Origin: Arbacia lixula | Lineage: Eukaryota > Echinodermata > Echinoidea > Arbacioida > Arbaciidae | Direction of reading: 5' to 3' | Length of the DNA: 64,000 bases | Assembly: GCA_963669155.1 (NCBI GenBank) | Contig: OZ022596.1 | Location: 3,373,304-3,437,303, forward strand | Shown here: positions 35,700 through 47,394 of the stretch, piece after piece | Position numbering within the stretch: position 1 is the stretch's first letter | Layout of the letters: each line of letters opens with the position of its first letter | The notes under the pieces: model-generated | What the model saw: the letters and a program-made list of their open reading frames with translations, nothing else | The model's database searches: none | What the model was told of the DNA's origin: nothing | Position numbers and translations under genes: made by a program

Positions 35700-38600
35700 A
35701 AGGAATAAACTCTGGTTGGTTGATGTAGTCATTAAAACAGAGCAGATACATTTCCACATCTCATTCTTTGTTTTCCTATGGCATCTTTGAACAACATAAC
35801 AATCATCATTTATCCAGTTTTTGGTTTATTATCATGCCAATTGACAATATAACCGATGTCTGTGATCTTCTGAATGATGTAGTTGTTTGAACAAAGAAGA
35901 TCCACTTCCACCCCTACCTCATTGTTTTTCTATGGTGCCTTTCAATGGTATAACCATCATCATTTAACCATTTTTTGTTTCTTCAACGATTAAACTACAA
36001 TCCTCACTTAAATGGTCGATGTAGTCATTGAAACAAAGAAATTACCTCAGTGCCTAACTACATGTATCAGCATTTATCCAGTTGTTTTTTTTGTCTTCAA
36101 CAATGAAACTGTAGTCTTTGCTTTTATAGCCAACGTAGTCATTTAAACAAAGAAAAAACTTCCACCTCCAACTACATCGTTTAACCAGTTTTTGCTCCTT
36201 TACTGTTCCTATCGACTATAAAACTGTTCTCTTTGCTGCTCTGGGCCCTGTTGCATAAAATTTACTATTGATGGTAACTTTGCGACCAATAGCAATTTCT
36301 ATGGAAACCTTGAATTTGATTAGCTGTTGAGTGATGTTACCATGGGAGTGACTACTGATGGCAGAGTTACCATTGATGGTAAGTTTTATGCAACAGGGTC
36401 GTGGTCAATGTATTCATCAAAACAAAGAATGTCCATAGCCATATTTAGTCCATTGTTTAATTTACAATTCCACTAAACTAAGCAATGATCATCATTTATC
36501 CAGTCTTTGCTTCTTGATGGTGCCTTTCGACAAGATAACGTCGGTCTCTGCTCTTGTGGCCAATGTAGTCGTTGAATTAACGATGGGCGTTGTAATGGTT
36601 ATTGTCACTAAGCAACAGTCATCGTTTATCCAGTTTTTGCTCCTTGATCGTGCCTATTGACAAGATAACGTCGGTCTCTGCTCTTGTGGCCAATATAGTC
36701 ATTGAACCTACAGAGGGCGCTGTGATGGTTGTTGTCACTAAGCAACAATCATTATTTGTCCAGTATTTGGTTCTTGATTGTGCCTATTGACAAGATAACG
36801 TCGGTCTCTGTTCTTGTGGCCAATATAGTCATTGAACCTACAGAGGGCACTGTGATGGTTGTTGTCACTAAGCAACGATCATCATTTGTCCAGTTTTTGC
36901 TTCTTGATCGTGCCTATTGACAAGATAACGTCAGTCTCTGCTCTTGTGGCCAATATAGTCATTGAACCTACAGAGGGCGTTGTGATGGTTGTTGTCACTA
37001 AGCAACAATCATCAATCGTCCAGTTTTATCGTATTGATAGTGCCTATTGATGAAATAACGGTGGTCTTTGGTCTTGTCGCCAATGTAGTCGTTGAATCAT
37101 CGATGTGCGCTGTGATGTTTATTGTGACTAAGCAACAATCATCATTTGTCCAGTTTTTGCTTCTTGATAGTGCCTATTGATGAAATAACGGTGGTCTTTG
37201 GTCTTGTCGCCAATGTAGTCATTGAACCAACAATGGGCGTTGTGATGGTTGTTGCAACTATTAAAGGAACAATCATCATTTTTCCAGTTTTTGCTTCTTG
37301 ATCGTGCCTATCGATGATATAACAGTGGTCTTTGGTCTCGTGGCCGATGTTGTTGTTGAACCTACAGAGGGCGCTGTGATGGTTGTTGTCACTAAGCAAC
37401 AATCATCATTTATCCAGTTTTTGCTTCTTGATCGTGCCTATCGATGATATAACAGTGGTCTTTGGTCTCGTGGCCGATGTAGTTGTTGAACCTACAGAGG
37501 GCGCTGTGATGGTTGTTGTCACTAAGCAACAATCATCATTTATCCAGTTTTTGCTTCTTGATCGTGCCTATCCATGAAATTACGATGGTCTTTGGTCTTG
37601 TGGCCAATGTAGTCGTTCAATCATTGATGGGCGTTATGATGGTTGTTGCAACAATTAAAGCAAAGATCATCATTTATCCAGTTTTTGCTTCTTGATCGTG
37701 CCTATCGAAGATATAACAGTGGTCTTTGGTCTCGTGGCCAATATAGTCATTGAACCTACAGAGGGCGCTGTGATGGTTGTTGTCACTAAGCAACAATCAT
37801 CATTTATCCAGTTTTTGCTTCTTAATCGTGCCTATCGATGATATAACAGTGGTCTTTGGTCTCGTGGCCGATGTAGTCGTTGAATCATAGATGGGCGCTA
37901 TGATGGTTGTTGGGACTAAGCAACGATCATCATTTGTCCAGTTTTTGCTTCTTGATGGTGCCTATTGACAAGATAACGTCGGTCTCTGCTCTTGTGGCCA
38001 ATGTTGTCATTGAACCTACAGAGGGCGCTGTGATGGTTGTTGTCACTAAGCAACAATCATCATTTATCCAGTTTTTGCTTATTGATAGTGCCTATTGATG
38101 AAATAACGGTGGCCTTTGGTCTTGTCGCCAATGTAGTCATTGAACCAACGATGGGTGCTGTGATGTTGATTGTGACTAAGCAACGATCATCATTTATCCA
38201 GTTTTTGCTTCTTGATCGTGCCTATCGAAGATATAACAGTGGTCTTTGGTCTCGTGGCCGATGTAGTTGTTGAACCAACAATGGGCGTTGTGATGGTTGT
38301 TGCTACTATTAAAGGAACGATCATCATTTATCCAGTTTTTGCCTCTTGATCGTGCCTATTGATGATATAACAGTGGTCTATGCTCTCATGGCCAATGTAG
38401 TCATTGAACCAACAATGGGCGTTGTGATGGTTGTTGCAACTATTAAAGGAAAGATCATCATTTATCCAGTTTTTGCTTCTTGATCGTGCCTATCGAAGAT
38501 ATAACAGTGGTCTTCGGTCTCGTGGCCGATGTTGTTGTTGAACCAACAATGGGCGTTGTGATGGTTGTTGCAACTATTGAAGGAACGATCATCATTTATC

Positions 38601-38709
38601 CAGTTTTTGCTTCTTGATCGTGCCTATCGAAGATATAACAGTGGTCTTTGGTCTTGTGGCCGATGTTGTTGTTGAACCTACAGAGGGCGCTGTGATGGTT
38701 GTTGAGACG
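35700..38709 (-). repeat. ~130-bp array of the SAP30BP terminal coding segment
   Basis: Read on the minus strand, about 17 clear units (36,480-38,709) each encode TTITAPSVGSTTTSATRPK and KTTVISSIGTIKKQKLDK-stop, with substitutions. The unit nearest the gene is the real end of exon 7. About four decayed units extend to about 35,700, interrupted by a foldback element at 36,243-36,400. Decay rises with distance from the gene. Many units have a potential acceptor just upstream of the coding part: TTGCTTAG before TGACAACAACC, or CCTTTAATAG before TTGCAACAACC. Both would join exon 6 in the SAP30BP frame. Confidence 0.93.
36243..36400. mobile_element. Foldback MITE (CCTGTTGCATAAAACTTACC family) inside the decayed SAP30BP array
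   Basis: GGGCCCTGTTGCATAAAATT at the left and AAGTTTTATGCAACAGGGTC at the right. It separates the four decayed distal units from the fresh ones, so it inserted after the distal units existed. Confidence 0.88.
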
Positions 38710-41700
38710 AGGGAGAGTAGCGGCCGTTGCATGAGGGGGACGGGAGGGGGGAGAGACTGGACAGGGTTGTCCCATTTGCTCTTTCTCTTCTTCTCTTCCT
38801 CTGTAGCAAAGAGAAGTTAGAAAATGGCAGAGGGATTTAATCAGCTTCATAGAAACATTGGAAGTTCATGAATCATGGTCATCAGCAATTCCTCATTGTA
38901 TCTCTACATTTTCTACTACAGGCAAACTACTATAATAGTGTGCTCATGAATGTCAAAAGCATTCCATAATCATGACAATGCTTTGGTTTACCATGCGCGG
39001 GGCCGACATTTAGCTGTTGTCAACTTGAAAAGAAATTTCTTTAAATGCCCATTTGTCTCTAGAAGCTCTGTTTTTGACAAAATTTGTTAGCAAACTATAA
39101 GGAGGTTAAGGGCAGATTATGACAGATCCTTTACTCTGCTTTAGTTTCGAAAAGTAATGAAGAATCATAAGAAACATTTGACATATAAAATATTTGTATT
39201 ACTAACAAAATTGACTAATTTCTTCACTTACCAACATCTTGTGCATTTGTAGGATTTAACCATTCTCAAAATGATATAATAAGCTATGTATTATTATTAA
39301 CGGTGTTTGTGTGCCTTTGCGTGCAGTGGAGAAATTTTACTTGAAAAACTTATTTATATGTGTTTGCTGATACCTGTTATGCTCATGGAAGTATTGATGT
39401 CATTAACAGAAGAGGACAAACAAAATCCGACTCTACATTTCTTTTGTTCTCTCTGAGGAAACTGTTGCCACACAATCATCTTCGTCCTTGTTCAAACACC
39501 TGAAGAGCACCTGTTAAAAACACATAACTGTTCTCTCTGAGAAACTGTTGCCACACAATCATGTTCGTCATTGTTCAAACACCTGAAGAGCACCTGTAAA
39601 AACACATCACAGCGGCATGGAGCATGGGTTCAAAGAAAGAAAGTTGTTTCATATCCTTCCATAACAGTATCCCTGATCTTACCATGGCCACTGCCCTGTG
39701 GGACTGGGAGCAGGGGGGATGGGGCAACCCCCGTGGTGCTGGTGGTACAGCACCATAAAAGCACCATAACAGCTTCCATAACAGTATCCCTGATCTTACC
39801 ATGGCCACTGGCCTGCGGGACTGGAATGGAGGGGGGGGGGGGGGGGGGGGGGCAACCCCGTGGTGCTGGTGGTACAGCACCATAAAAGCACCATAACAGT
39901 ATCCCTGATCTTACCATGGCCACTGCCTTGAGGGACTGGGAGCAGGGGGGGTGGAACAACCCCCGTGGTGCTGGTGATGACCGGGGCCTGGATCTGGGGC
40001 TTACGGGCCATCCCTGTCACAAACTCCACCTTTGTCCCCTTCTCCTTCTTCTCCTTCTCTTTCTTCTTCTGGATCTCCTCCCTCTGGGCTTTAGCTGAAA
40101 GAAGAAAACAACACACCCACACAAAAAAAAAATATATAAGAAAAAGTATAGAAATATTACTAGGAACATGGTCTCTTGTTTCGCAGACAAAATCGAAAAT
40201 GGACCCTTTGAAATGCTGTCTGTGTAACGAGAGACCATGTTTAAAGTGTATATGGCTTTAGAGCACTTTGTATTCCATGTCACACACTGTCTTATCTTTT
40301 TTCCGTATTCCTCTTCTCCTTTTGAGCCATTCCATATAAGTGTCACGCGAGTCACGCATGCTGTGTCTTACGAGTCACATGTCAGGGTATAGGTGATTGA
40401 TTTACTTGATCAAGTAATGGATTCAGCTCCAATATTTTCTCAGTTTTGATCTAGACACTGCTTTGCACATTGTGTGACATGAAACATGTGTGACTCACGT
40501 GACATTTATGTGGAATTGCTCTTTTCAATCTCCTCCCTCTGTGCTTTCGCTAAAGAACAGAAAACACCACACCAAAAATTATCCTTTCTATCGCATTTAA
40601 AATGCAGCTTTCGTGCATTTCGGACTCTCTTTCCCACTCAAACTAAATTTTGGTTCCTTTCTGTTTGCCTCGTCCTTCTTCTTTTGAACCTCCTTCCTCT
40701 CAGGTTTTGGCGGAACAAAAGAAGACATACACTGTGAATTCCTTCTGTTCGATATGAATAGAAGCTTTAGAGCATTTCTCCTCTCCTTCTCGATTTGTTT
40801 TGAATGTGACATGGATTCACCCAATCACAGGCCATCTTACATGGATTCAACCAATCACAGTCTGTCTTACATAGAATTAACCAATCACAAACCATCTTAC
40901 TAGTCTGACACAAAGAATGATTGGTACCTACCTAATGCATCGTAGTAAGACTCCTCTCCCCAACTATACGGATCGTACATGTCCTTGGGGTAGTTGGTTC
41001 CTAGTTCATCCACTCCAGCAAAGTTGATTAATTTCTCGTATATACTGGAAAAATAAAATTTAAATAGATACAGTTGAGGCCCAAAGTTTACATACAGCCA
41101 TGGAATTCAGTGAAATTTGTTCGCTTGCCAAACAATGTAAAATTTACTATATCTTTAGAAAAATAAGTACTACCATGATGAATTTTGGATCAAATTAAAG
41201 AGCATATTAAGCTCTTTCACATAATTGGAATGCCGTTGGGATTAAATTATATTCCAGGTGGAATTTTCTCTGAAGAAAAAGAAAGTAATATTTGTGCCAA
41301 ATGTACTCTATTTGTTACTATATTTTCAAATATCATTTCATTTAAATATATAAATGTCAAATCTATAATTTATATTACATTTTCTACCATGATATTTCAC
41401 CACTGAAAAAAAAAAGTGTAATCTGAAATGTTTGAGTAGTAGGACGGAGGAGAAAAGTAAGACGATGAAGAAGAAGGAAACAGAAGATGTAAGAAGATGA
41501 AGTGATCAAAGAAGGAAAAAGTTTAGATGAGGAGGAAATGATATGAAGTGGTAGAGAGAAAGGAAGAAAAATGAAAATGAAGGAACAAAATAAATAAAGC
41601 GGTAGAAAAAACAGAGTAAAGGACAACATCAACAACAACAACAAGAAAGAGGCATGACATCATCTCTGCATACCTTGGGTTTCGAAAGTCTTTTCTTCTT

Positions 41701-44269
41701 TGGATGATCTGGTTGAGATTTAAGTTCTTCCTGTAATAGCTATTGATCTTCTCCTGTAAAAGAAAACAAAAAAATTGATCACCATCACTGCAAGCAAATA
41801 GATCAAACAGTACCCTTGATGCATGCATGCGAAGAAGGGAAGCGACAGAAAGAAAATAGAGGGCGTAGGGTGGGAGAAGGAGAGAGAGGGAGTGCTGTTA
41901 CATGTATGTAGATTCCAATGTACTCCACTAAACTTCACTTTTTTTTTATAAATGGACAGCCTTTATGAAATAATGAACAGTGGGGCCTCCAATTTATAAA
42001 CACACATTCACTGATACCAACTCTTTATGTGCCTATTTCCTTCCCATCCCTAAACCCCCTTCCTGCTCATCCTTAAATCCCATCCCCCTACCAGCTCATT
42101 CCTAAATCCCCTCACTCTCACCCCCTCCCCCCTCCCTCATTCTTGACTCCCCCCCCCCCCCCCCTCCTCCTAAATCCCTTCCCCATCCCTTAAATCCTCT
42201 CTCCCTCCCATCCCTAAATCCCCCACCTCCTCCCCGTTTAATTCCCTTCCTTTCCCATCCCTTAACCCCCCGCCCCCCCCCCCTCCACACACACACACAC
42301 ACACACACATATACATCCAATGGGACTGACCTGTAGATGTCTAGAGCATCTCCCTTGAGGTTCTGGGGGTAACTGCACTTCATCTGCGCTCAATCGACGG
42401 ATCTTCTGAGATAGAGCTGACTCTGGCAGGGACATAGAAGCACTCAAATCCGCATTGTCAGCAAACTATGAGAGAGGAAGGGAGAAAGAGAAGAAAAGAG
42501 GAGAGAGAAGGGGAGAGAGAGAGGGAGAGGGAGAGAGAGGAAGAGGAGAAGAGAGAGAAGGAGAGAGAGAGGGAGAGAGAGGAAGAGGGGAAGAGAGAGA
42601 AGGAGAGAGAGAGAGGGAGAGAGAGGAAGAGGAGAAGAGAGAGAAGGAGAGAGAGAGAGGAAGAGGGGAAGAGAGAGAAAGAGATCCAAAGGAAAAGAAA
42701 GATATAGGAAGTGAGGAAGAGAGAGGGAGAGGAAGAGAGACAGAGAGAGAGAGGTAGGAAGAGAGGAAGAGAGCAGGAGATGAAAAGTGACGGAGGGGTG
42801 AGGAAGGGAGAGCTCATGTGTCATTATATAATGTTGCATAATTTGGAACAGTATGTCACTTTCCAAAATTGGTGTGAAAAGTTAAGTAAGATTAAAAAGA
42901 GAAAAAGCAATGAAAGCTTACAAGCCAATTGCGTGTAAAGATTACCGCTGACCTTTGACCTTCCATTCTCACCTTGATATTGCTGACCTTGACCCTCTCC
43001 TCGAGGTCAGGATCGGTGGGAGAGGGCTTGACCTCCGACCAGGAGTCATCGGGATCGCCCTCCTCCTCGTCTTCCTCCTCCTCATCCCTCCTGCCGTCAT
43101 CGTCTTCCCCATCGTAGGAAACCAATCCCATCCGTTTCTTCCGTGGCTCTCCCTCATCCTGTGATCCTTGACCATCGTTAGCATCACCTTCGAGAGAGAG
43201 AATTATCATAATAAATGTTTCTTATAGAGCGCATGTCAATACCAAAAGAATTCTCAATGAGCTTTACATGGAAAAGACTTGGATTTACATTTTACATTTA
43301 CTCTACATACCATGTACATCATAAAATTGAACTGAACAAAGATCAAATTACATCTTAAATTACAAAAATAATTACATAATTACAAACATTATAACATAAT
43401 TAGAAAAATAATTGAATAATTAATATAAAGAAAACAAGAGATGAAAAGATGCAGCTGCAAGCTTAATAAAATTCATACTCACACATACAATGTACAGAAT
43501 GCCTCTTTGAATGATCATTGCTGTTTGCTAATGAGAGTAGATGTGCAACATCACGATTTACTGCACTAGAGTACAGTGGTATCATAAAATCATCATACTA
43601 ATTGTTATGCATGTTTTTGGTTCTTAACAACATCACTCCAGTGAGAGTTTCACTGGTATGACATTGTCTAGCGGGCTAGAGTCGAGCACTCTCATTGAGA
43701 GATCCTGCTATGATCACCAATGTTTAATAAACCCACATAAACTTCAGCTCAAAGGAATTGGCACAGTGAAAGGGAATGGGAAGAGAGGGAAGGAGCCGCA
43801 GATTTAAACCGCGGTATATTTTGTACAGATCAGCATGAAACATGACGCTTAAGCCTTAAAAGCATCATGTTTCATGCTGAAATCTGTGGCTCCTTCCCTT
43901 TCCCTCTCCCTATGCCAATTCCTTTGAGCTATAGTGTAGACAAAAAGACTTACTGAGAAGAGGTTTGAATTCTAATTCTGGCTTGGACTTTGAACCTTCC
44001 TGCTCCACGACCATGAAAGTGTCTTCTTCCTCGATGAGGTCGACCTCTGAAGGTTCTCTCTTCACCTCTGCCTCTGGTAGTTCAGCCTGTCCTTCGATCT
44101 CCACTTCACCTACTTCTCCTCCTTTCATTACTCCTTCCTCCTTCACCTCTCCTTCCTCCTTCTCCTCCTCCTCCTCTTCTTCATCCTTGCCTCGCTCTTC
44201 GTCTGAGTCGGATGTGTAGCTGACGAGATGGGCCAAGCCCCTGAAACCAGTGCTCTCATTCCGTGCCAT
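38592..44269 (-). CDS. SAP30BP: SAP30BP (HCNGP-family) nuclear transcription/splicing cofactor, 7 coding exons
   Basis: Exons on the minus strand: 44269-43954, 43187-42973, 42465-42331, 41753-41674, 41044-40932, 40094-39915, 38800-38592. They total 1,248 nt (415 aa), and phase is kept at all six junctions. The N-terminus (MARNESTGFRGLAHLVSYTS) is followed by a very acidic region through exon 2. The HCNGP core runs through exons 3-5: VQLPPEPQGRCSRHLQ, QIIQRRKDFRNPSIYEKL, DELGTNYPKDMYDPYSW. Exon 6 has KVEFVTG. Exon 7 begins EEEKKRKSKWDNP, which resembles a UHM-ligand motif (about residues 350-357), and ends KTTVISSIGTIKKQKLDK-stop, close to the human C-terminus. It is about 100 aa longer than human, mainly in the acidic N-terminus. 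Known family roles are SAP30/HDAC-linked repression and, with RBM17, splicing of short introns. Odd: the exon-6 donor end is triplicated and the exon-7 coding end is repeated about 20 times downstream. It converges on WDR4 with 8.5 kb between stops. Confidence 0.94.
38930..39660 (-). repeat. Dispersed ~0.7-kb repeat in the last SAP30BP intron
   Basis: Its minus strand matches 59,850-60,510 (+), the 3' flank of the Harbinger gene: GGAAGGATATGAAACAACTT, TTTGAACCCATGC, CAACAGTTTCTCAGAGAGAA, and TGACATTCAT at the end. A shorter relative is at 47,180-47,340. It may be a Harbinger-derived non-autonomous element. A ~65-bp direct duplication occurs within it near 39,455-39,600. Confidence 0.7.
39655..39970 (-). 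repeat. Triplicated SAP30BP exon-6 3' end with donor site
   Basis: Three ~116-bp copies each contain ACCAGCACCACGGGG, a C-rich run, CAGTGGCCATG and the donor GTAAGATCAGGGATAC (minus strand). Donor-preceding bases are at 39,915 (used in the CDS model), 39,800 and 39,683. The extra exon lengths would be 115 and 232 nt, so neither alternative donor preserves frame into exon 7. Confidence 0.9.
41071..41400. mobile_element. Possible Tc1-type MITE or solo end in SAP30BP intron 4
   Basis: CAGTTGAGGCCCAAAGTTTA then CATACA at 41,070-41,096 has the wording of Tc1 (Sleeping Beauty-like) inverted repeats. The expected inverse end was not clearly found before 41,400. A/T-rich interior without coding. Confidence 0.4.
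42040..42310 (+). repeat. C-rich TCCCTAAATCCC repeats and (CA)n in SAP30BP intron 3
   Basis: Imperfect CATCCCTAAATCCCC repeats with several C-runs, then a (CA) run of about 12 units ending about 20 bp past the exon-3 donor. No gene. Confidence 0.8.
42466..42790 (+). repeat. GA-rich microsatellite in SAP30BP intron 2
   Basis: About 320 bp of GAGAGAGGAAGAG-type purine repeats starting right at the exon-3 acceptor. On the gene's strand it is a very long pyrimidine tract (CT-rich) feeding that 3' splice site. The ORFs across it are spurious. Confidence 0.9.
43575..43725 (-). repeat. Dispersed repeat, copy 2, in SAP30BP intron 1
   Basis: Inverted relative of 33,695-33,830, with GTTCTTAACA and GAGTGCTCGACTC blocks. 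No coding capacity. Confidence 0.55.
43746..43938. mobile_element. Full foldback MITE (CTATAGCTCAAAGGAATTGG family) in SAP30BP intron 1
   Basis: AGCTCAAAGGAATTGGCA at the left is mirrored by TGCCAATTCCTTTGAGCT at the right. Inner arms CAGCATGAAACATGA and TCATGTTTCATGCTG flank a short loop. The right edge lies about 15 bp from the exon-1 donor. Confidence 0.85.
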
Positions 44270-44621
44270 GTTAATTGAAATCTACAACCACAGTGAAAAG
44301 AGGGGGAAATGTGTGATAGAGCAAAGTTGGGAATTCTGTCATAAAACTGTAATTTCTCTGGAATATTCTCACAAGACATGTACACAAACAGTCCAATTTG
44401 GAATCATAAGAGCGCAATTTGATTGTTACACTAGTGAAATTTCAGTAATTTAGTTGGTCATCTTAACTAAGCATGAATATATTCAAAGGAAAACAAATCA
44501 AGGGGTATGGTAGGAACCCGTATCATTAGATCATTCATATAGCTCACCCGCACATGTACATTATACACAAGGTGGACGTTTATTTTCACACAACCAAAGC
44601 AAGCTGTGCTGTGCAGGGTAA

Positions 44622-44760
44622 CCAGTCAACTCACACCACGACCAAGTCGCACCACGACCAACTCGCCCCAAATTTGCTCAAGTCGCCCCACGTTTTGGTC
44701 AGGTTGCCCCACGCTTTGGTCAGGTTGCCCCACTTTTTGGACACGTTGCCCCACTTTTTC
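44622..44760 (+). repeat. ~21-bp tandem repeat upstream of SAP30BP
   Basis: GTTGCCCCACGCTTTGGTCAG-like units repeat about six times, the first ones being AAGTCGCACCACGACC variants. It lies about 350 bp upstream of the SAP30BP ATG, possibly in the promoter region. Confidence 0.8.
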
Positions 44761-44945
44761 TTCACATAAAATTTTATGATTGTTCAGCTTTATACCTGAC
44801 TTTGTTCATAAATGGTTTGAAAAATATATATTTCACATAATGAATGTATACCAAGGAATTAGGCAAAACTCTACGGAGAGAAAAAAGGTCTAATTCTGAG
44901 GCGCTAATTGTATCCATACTTTGGCACTTATTTTATTAATTTGAA

Positions 44946-45020
44946 GCCTAAACCTAACCCTGACCCTAACTAACCCTAAACCTAATTCTAAACCTAACCT
45001 TGACCCTGACCATAACCCTG
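44946..45020 (+). repeat. Interstitial telomere-like tract
   Basis: Degenerate CCTAACCCTGACCCTAACTA / CCTAAACCTAATT repeats, about 75 bp. It is isolated within unique sequence. Confidence 0.7.
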
Positions 45021-47179
45021 CCATTGAATTCATCCAAAAAGGTGATTTCGAGGTCTGCATTAGTGCTCATTTAGGCCCTAGCCCTGGGACTGCGACGAGC
45101 TACCCGTGGCTAGCCGCCTAGGCTGCCGTGGATACACTTATGAACTAGCACCAATTCTGATCGTACATATTCCATGTTCACGGCGATTCCGTCAAGAGTC
45201 ATGCCACACACATTTTTTCATGACATGAATTCTTACTCTTACTCCTTACTAGACGCACTAGCAAAAATGTGTATATCAGAACGCAATGGTAAGCGTATCA
45301 TGCGTGCGCGTGAGACTACAGAATCATCATTGGCACGACAGTTTCAGTCAAGCTACGCAATTGCAAGTAAAAAAAAAAAGTTTCAGAAAATTAATCATCT
45401 TTTGAAATTTTAACCTAGGCCTAGGCCTACAAAAATTCACAGTAGTCAGTAGGCCTATTTGGCAAATATCACCATCGATCACATAATCAATCAGGAAAAG
45501 CCCATTGATAATACACGTAAACGCTGCGGCGTTTAATACAGGAGACACACATTTTCGGCGATAGATATTGACAGGCTGATAGTTATGCTCTGAAAATTCA
45601 TATTTCAGGAAGTGTTAACTCCAAATGTATAAGTATCTTGATTCTGAACGTATAGAGCATCAAAGTAAGTGTGATTTAGTGTAAGGGTTAATATATTTTC
45701 GTCTAAAAAAAAAGTCAAATCGTAAGTGCGGCGAGAATGGGTATGTAGTTTAGCAGCAGCACGTAAATTTTATTTTGGGGCAGATCTGCATCTGACCGGT
45801 ACGGTGCAGTCGATTTTCGGAAGTGTAACGTAGTCATTTCCAACCTTTCACGTGAAAAACACACATTCATTTTAATCACGTGGACTTGATCAATGCATTG
45901 GTTACCAAACAAAAAATAAAAATGCCACATGCATCATAAAAGATGCCTATTATTGAAAATTAGAAACACAAACAAACAACTTACCTTGTTTCACCCATAT
46001 ACACAGACTACATGTATGATCTCGTTGCATTGCAAGTTCGTTGGGTTATTTTGGGTAAAACCTAGCGCCTCTATTCCTCGGCTACGCGCAGCAAGTTGTG
46101 GTACGGTAGCCGTAATGCGTTTCCTTCTAAAGCAGGGAAAACCTAAAACCAGTTTTAGTACAGAGTGAACAAGTCAGTGGAGAGAGACTGTGAAAAGTTA
46201 AACAGACAGCGACATAGAGAGAGAAAAAAAGGAAAGAAAGTGTGTGTGTGTTTACATGTCCAATCGTATTGTCTCATTCACTCTTTCAGATACTTTTCTC
46301 TATACTCCCATCTGTCTTCTCAGGCTTTTGAGCTGTGTCATTCTTTTTCTCCATCATACATTTTACTGTATGTATCTTCCTGTGTCTCTATGTTACATCT
46401 GTCGATCACTCTGTCTCCTCAGTCTCACTTTGAATTTGTTTCATCAATATTGTACTTCATGGAGAAAACAAACATAATTACTTGTGGACACTCTGCATGG
46501 GCTTATTCCATTCATTTTTAATGACACTCGCCTTCTCCCGCATTCTTGCCAAACCTTAAAGTATTATCCCTAAGCTATATATATAAAACAACTAATACTT
46601 CATACAAATTGCTTTTCGAAACTAGAATCACTAACACTGTGTAAGAACGCGAAAATCAATATCTTTTGAGGCGCTGTTCAAAGCGGTCACTTCTCAGAAC
46701 TAAAACATGTTTATTGTTCATAATCTGAAAAGATGCGGTGGCGCGGGTTGCATTCCCAAATTATCACACTCCCGACTCAACTTGAACCATGTTCCAAAAA
46801 CTAAAATATGTTTATTTTTCATTATCTAAAAAGAGTACATAAAATCAATAATCAAGGTATAAAATAAAGGCTTTCCACTATCAAATCTACTTTGAAAAGA
46901 CAATGAAAATAGCTGTTTAGGGGAGGATATGATAAACACATTCATAACAACATGACCCAATGCACTAGGCACATATTCAACGTAAGTGGGTGGAACAAAA
47001 TAACATGACTAGAAAGGCAAATAAAATATTTGTCACGGTTATTTTCCTTCAAAACAATCTCAGTGCAAAACTAGCGCCTGATTTATATAGCGCATCCCTG
47101 TCGGGATTGTGTGAAATCCCTGCACTCTGAAAACAATACGGCGCATAGGGGTTAATGAGTGAACACACAAAGAGTTATA
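45021..47179. other. Upstream flank of SAP30BP, no gene recognised
   Basis: Short ORFs only (for example 46,165-46,521), none with recognisable domains. The promoter and any 5' untranslated exon of SAP30BP presumably lie near 44,280-44,900, but no clear core-promoter motif is visible. Confidence 0.5.
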
Positions 47180-47340
47180 AGAATTAACAGAATTGACAAT
47201 GCTTTGGTGTTCCATGATCATGATTAGCGCCCACATTTAGCTGATGTGAATTTGGGAAGCTTTAATTACCCACTTGGTCTCTAGAAGCTTTGTTTCTTAT
47301 CACATGATTTTGCAGAGTTCAATTAAGGAAGTTAGGGGAG
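47180..47340 (+). repeat. Fragment of the same dispersed repeat
   Basis: GACAATGCTTTGGTGTTCCA and GCCCACATTTAGCTGATGT match 38,974-39,115. TCTCTAGAAGCTTTGTTTCT continues the match. Confidence 0.7.
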
Positions 47341-47394
47341 AACCATTAAGCAAAGTATACCCAACTTTCTTCAATTGTTGATTACATTGTTTAA

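Noticed and set aside
39575-40122. Pro-rich minus-strand ORFs as separate genes
   Set aside because: They are read-throughs of SAP30BP exon 6 and its duplicated ends in various frames.
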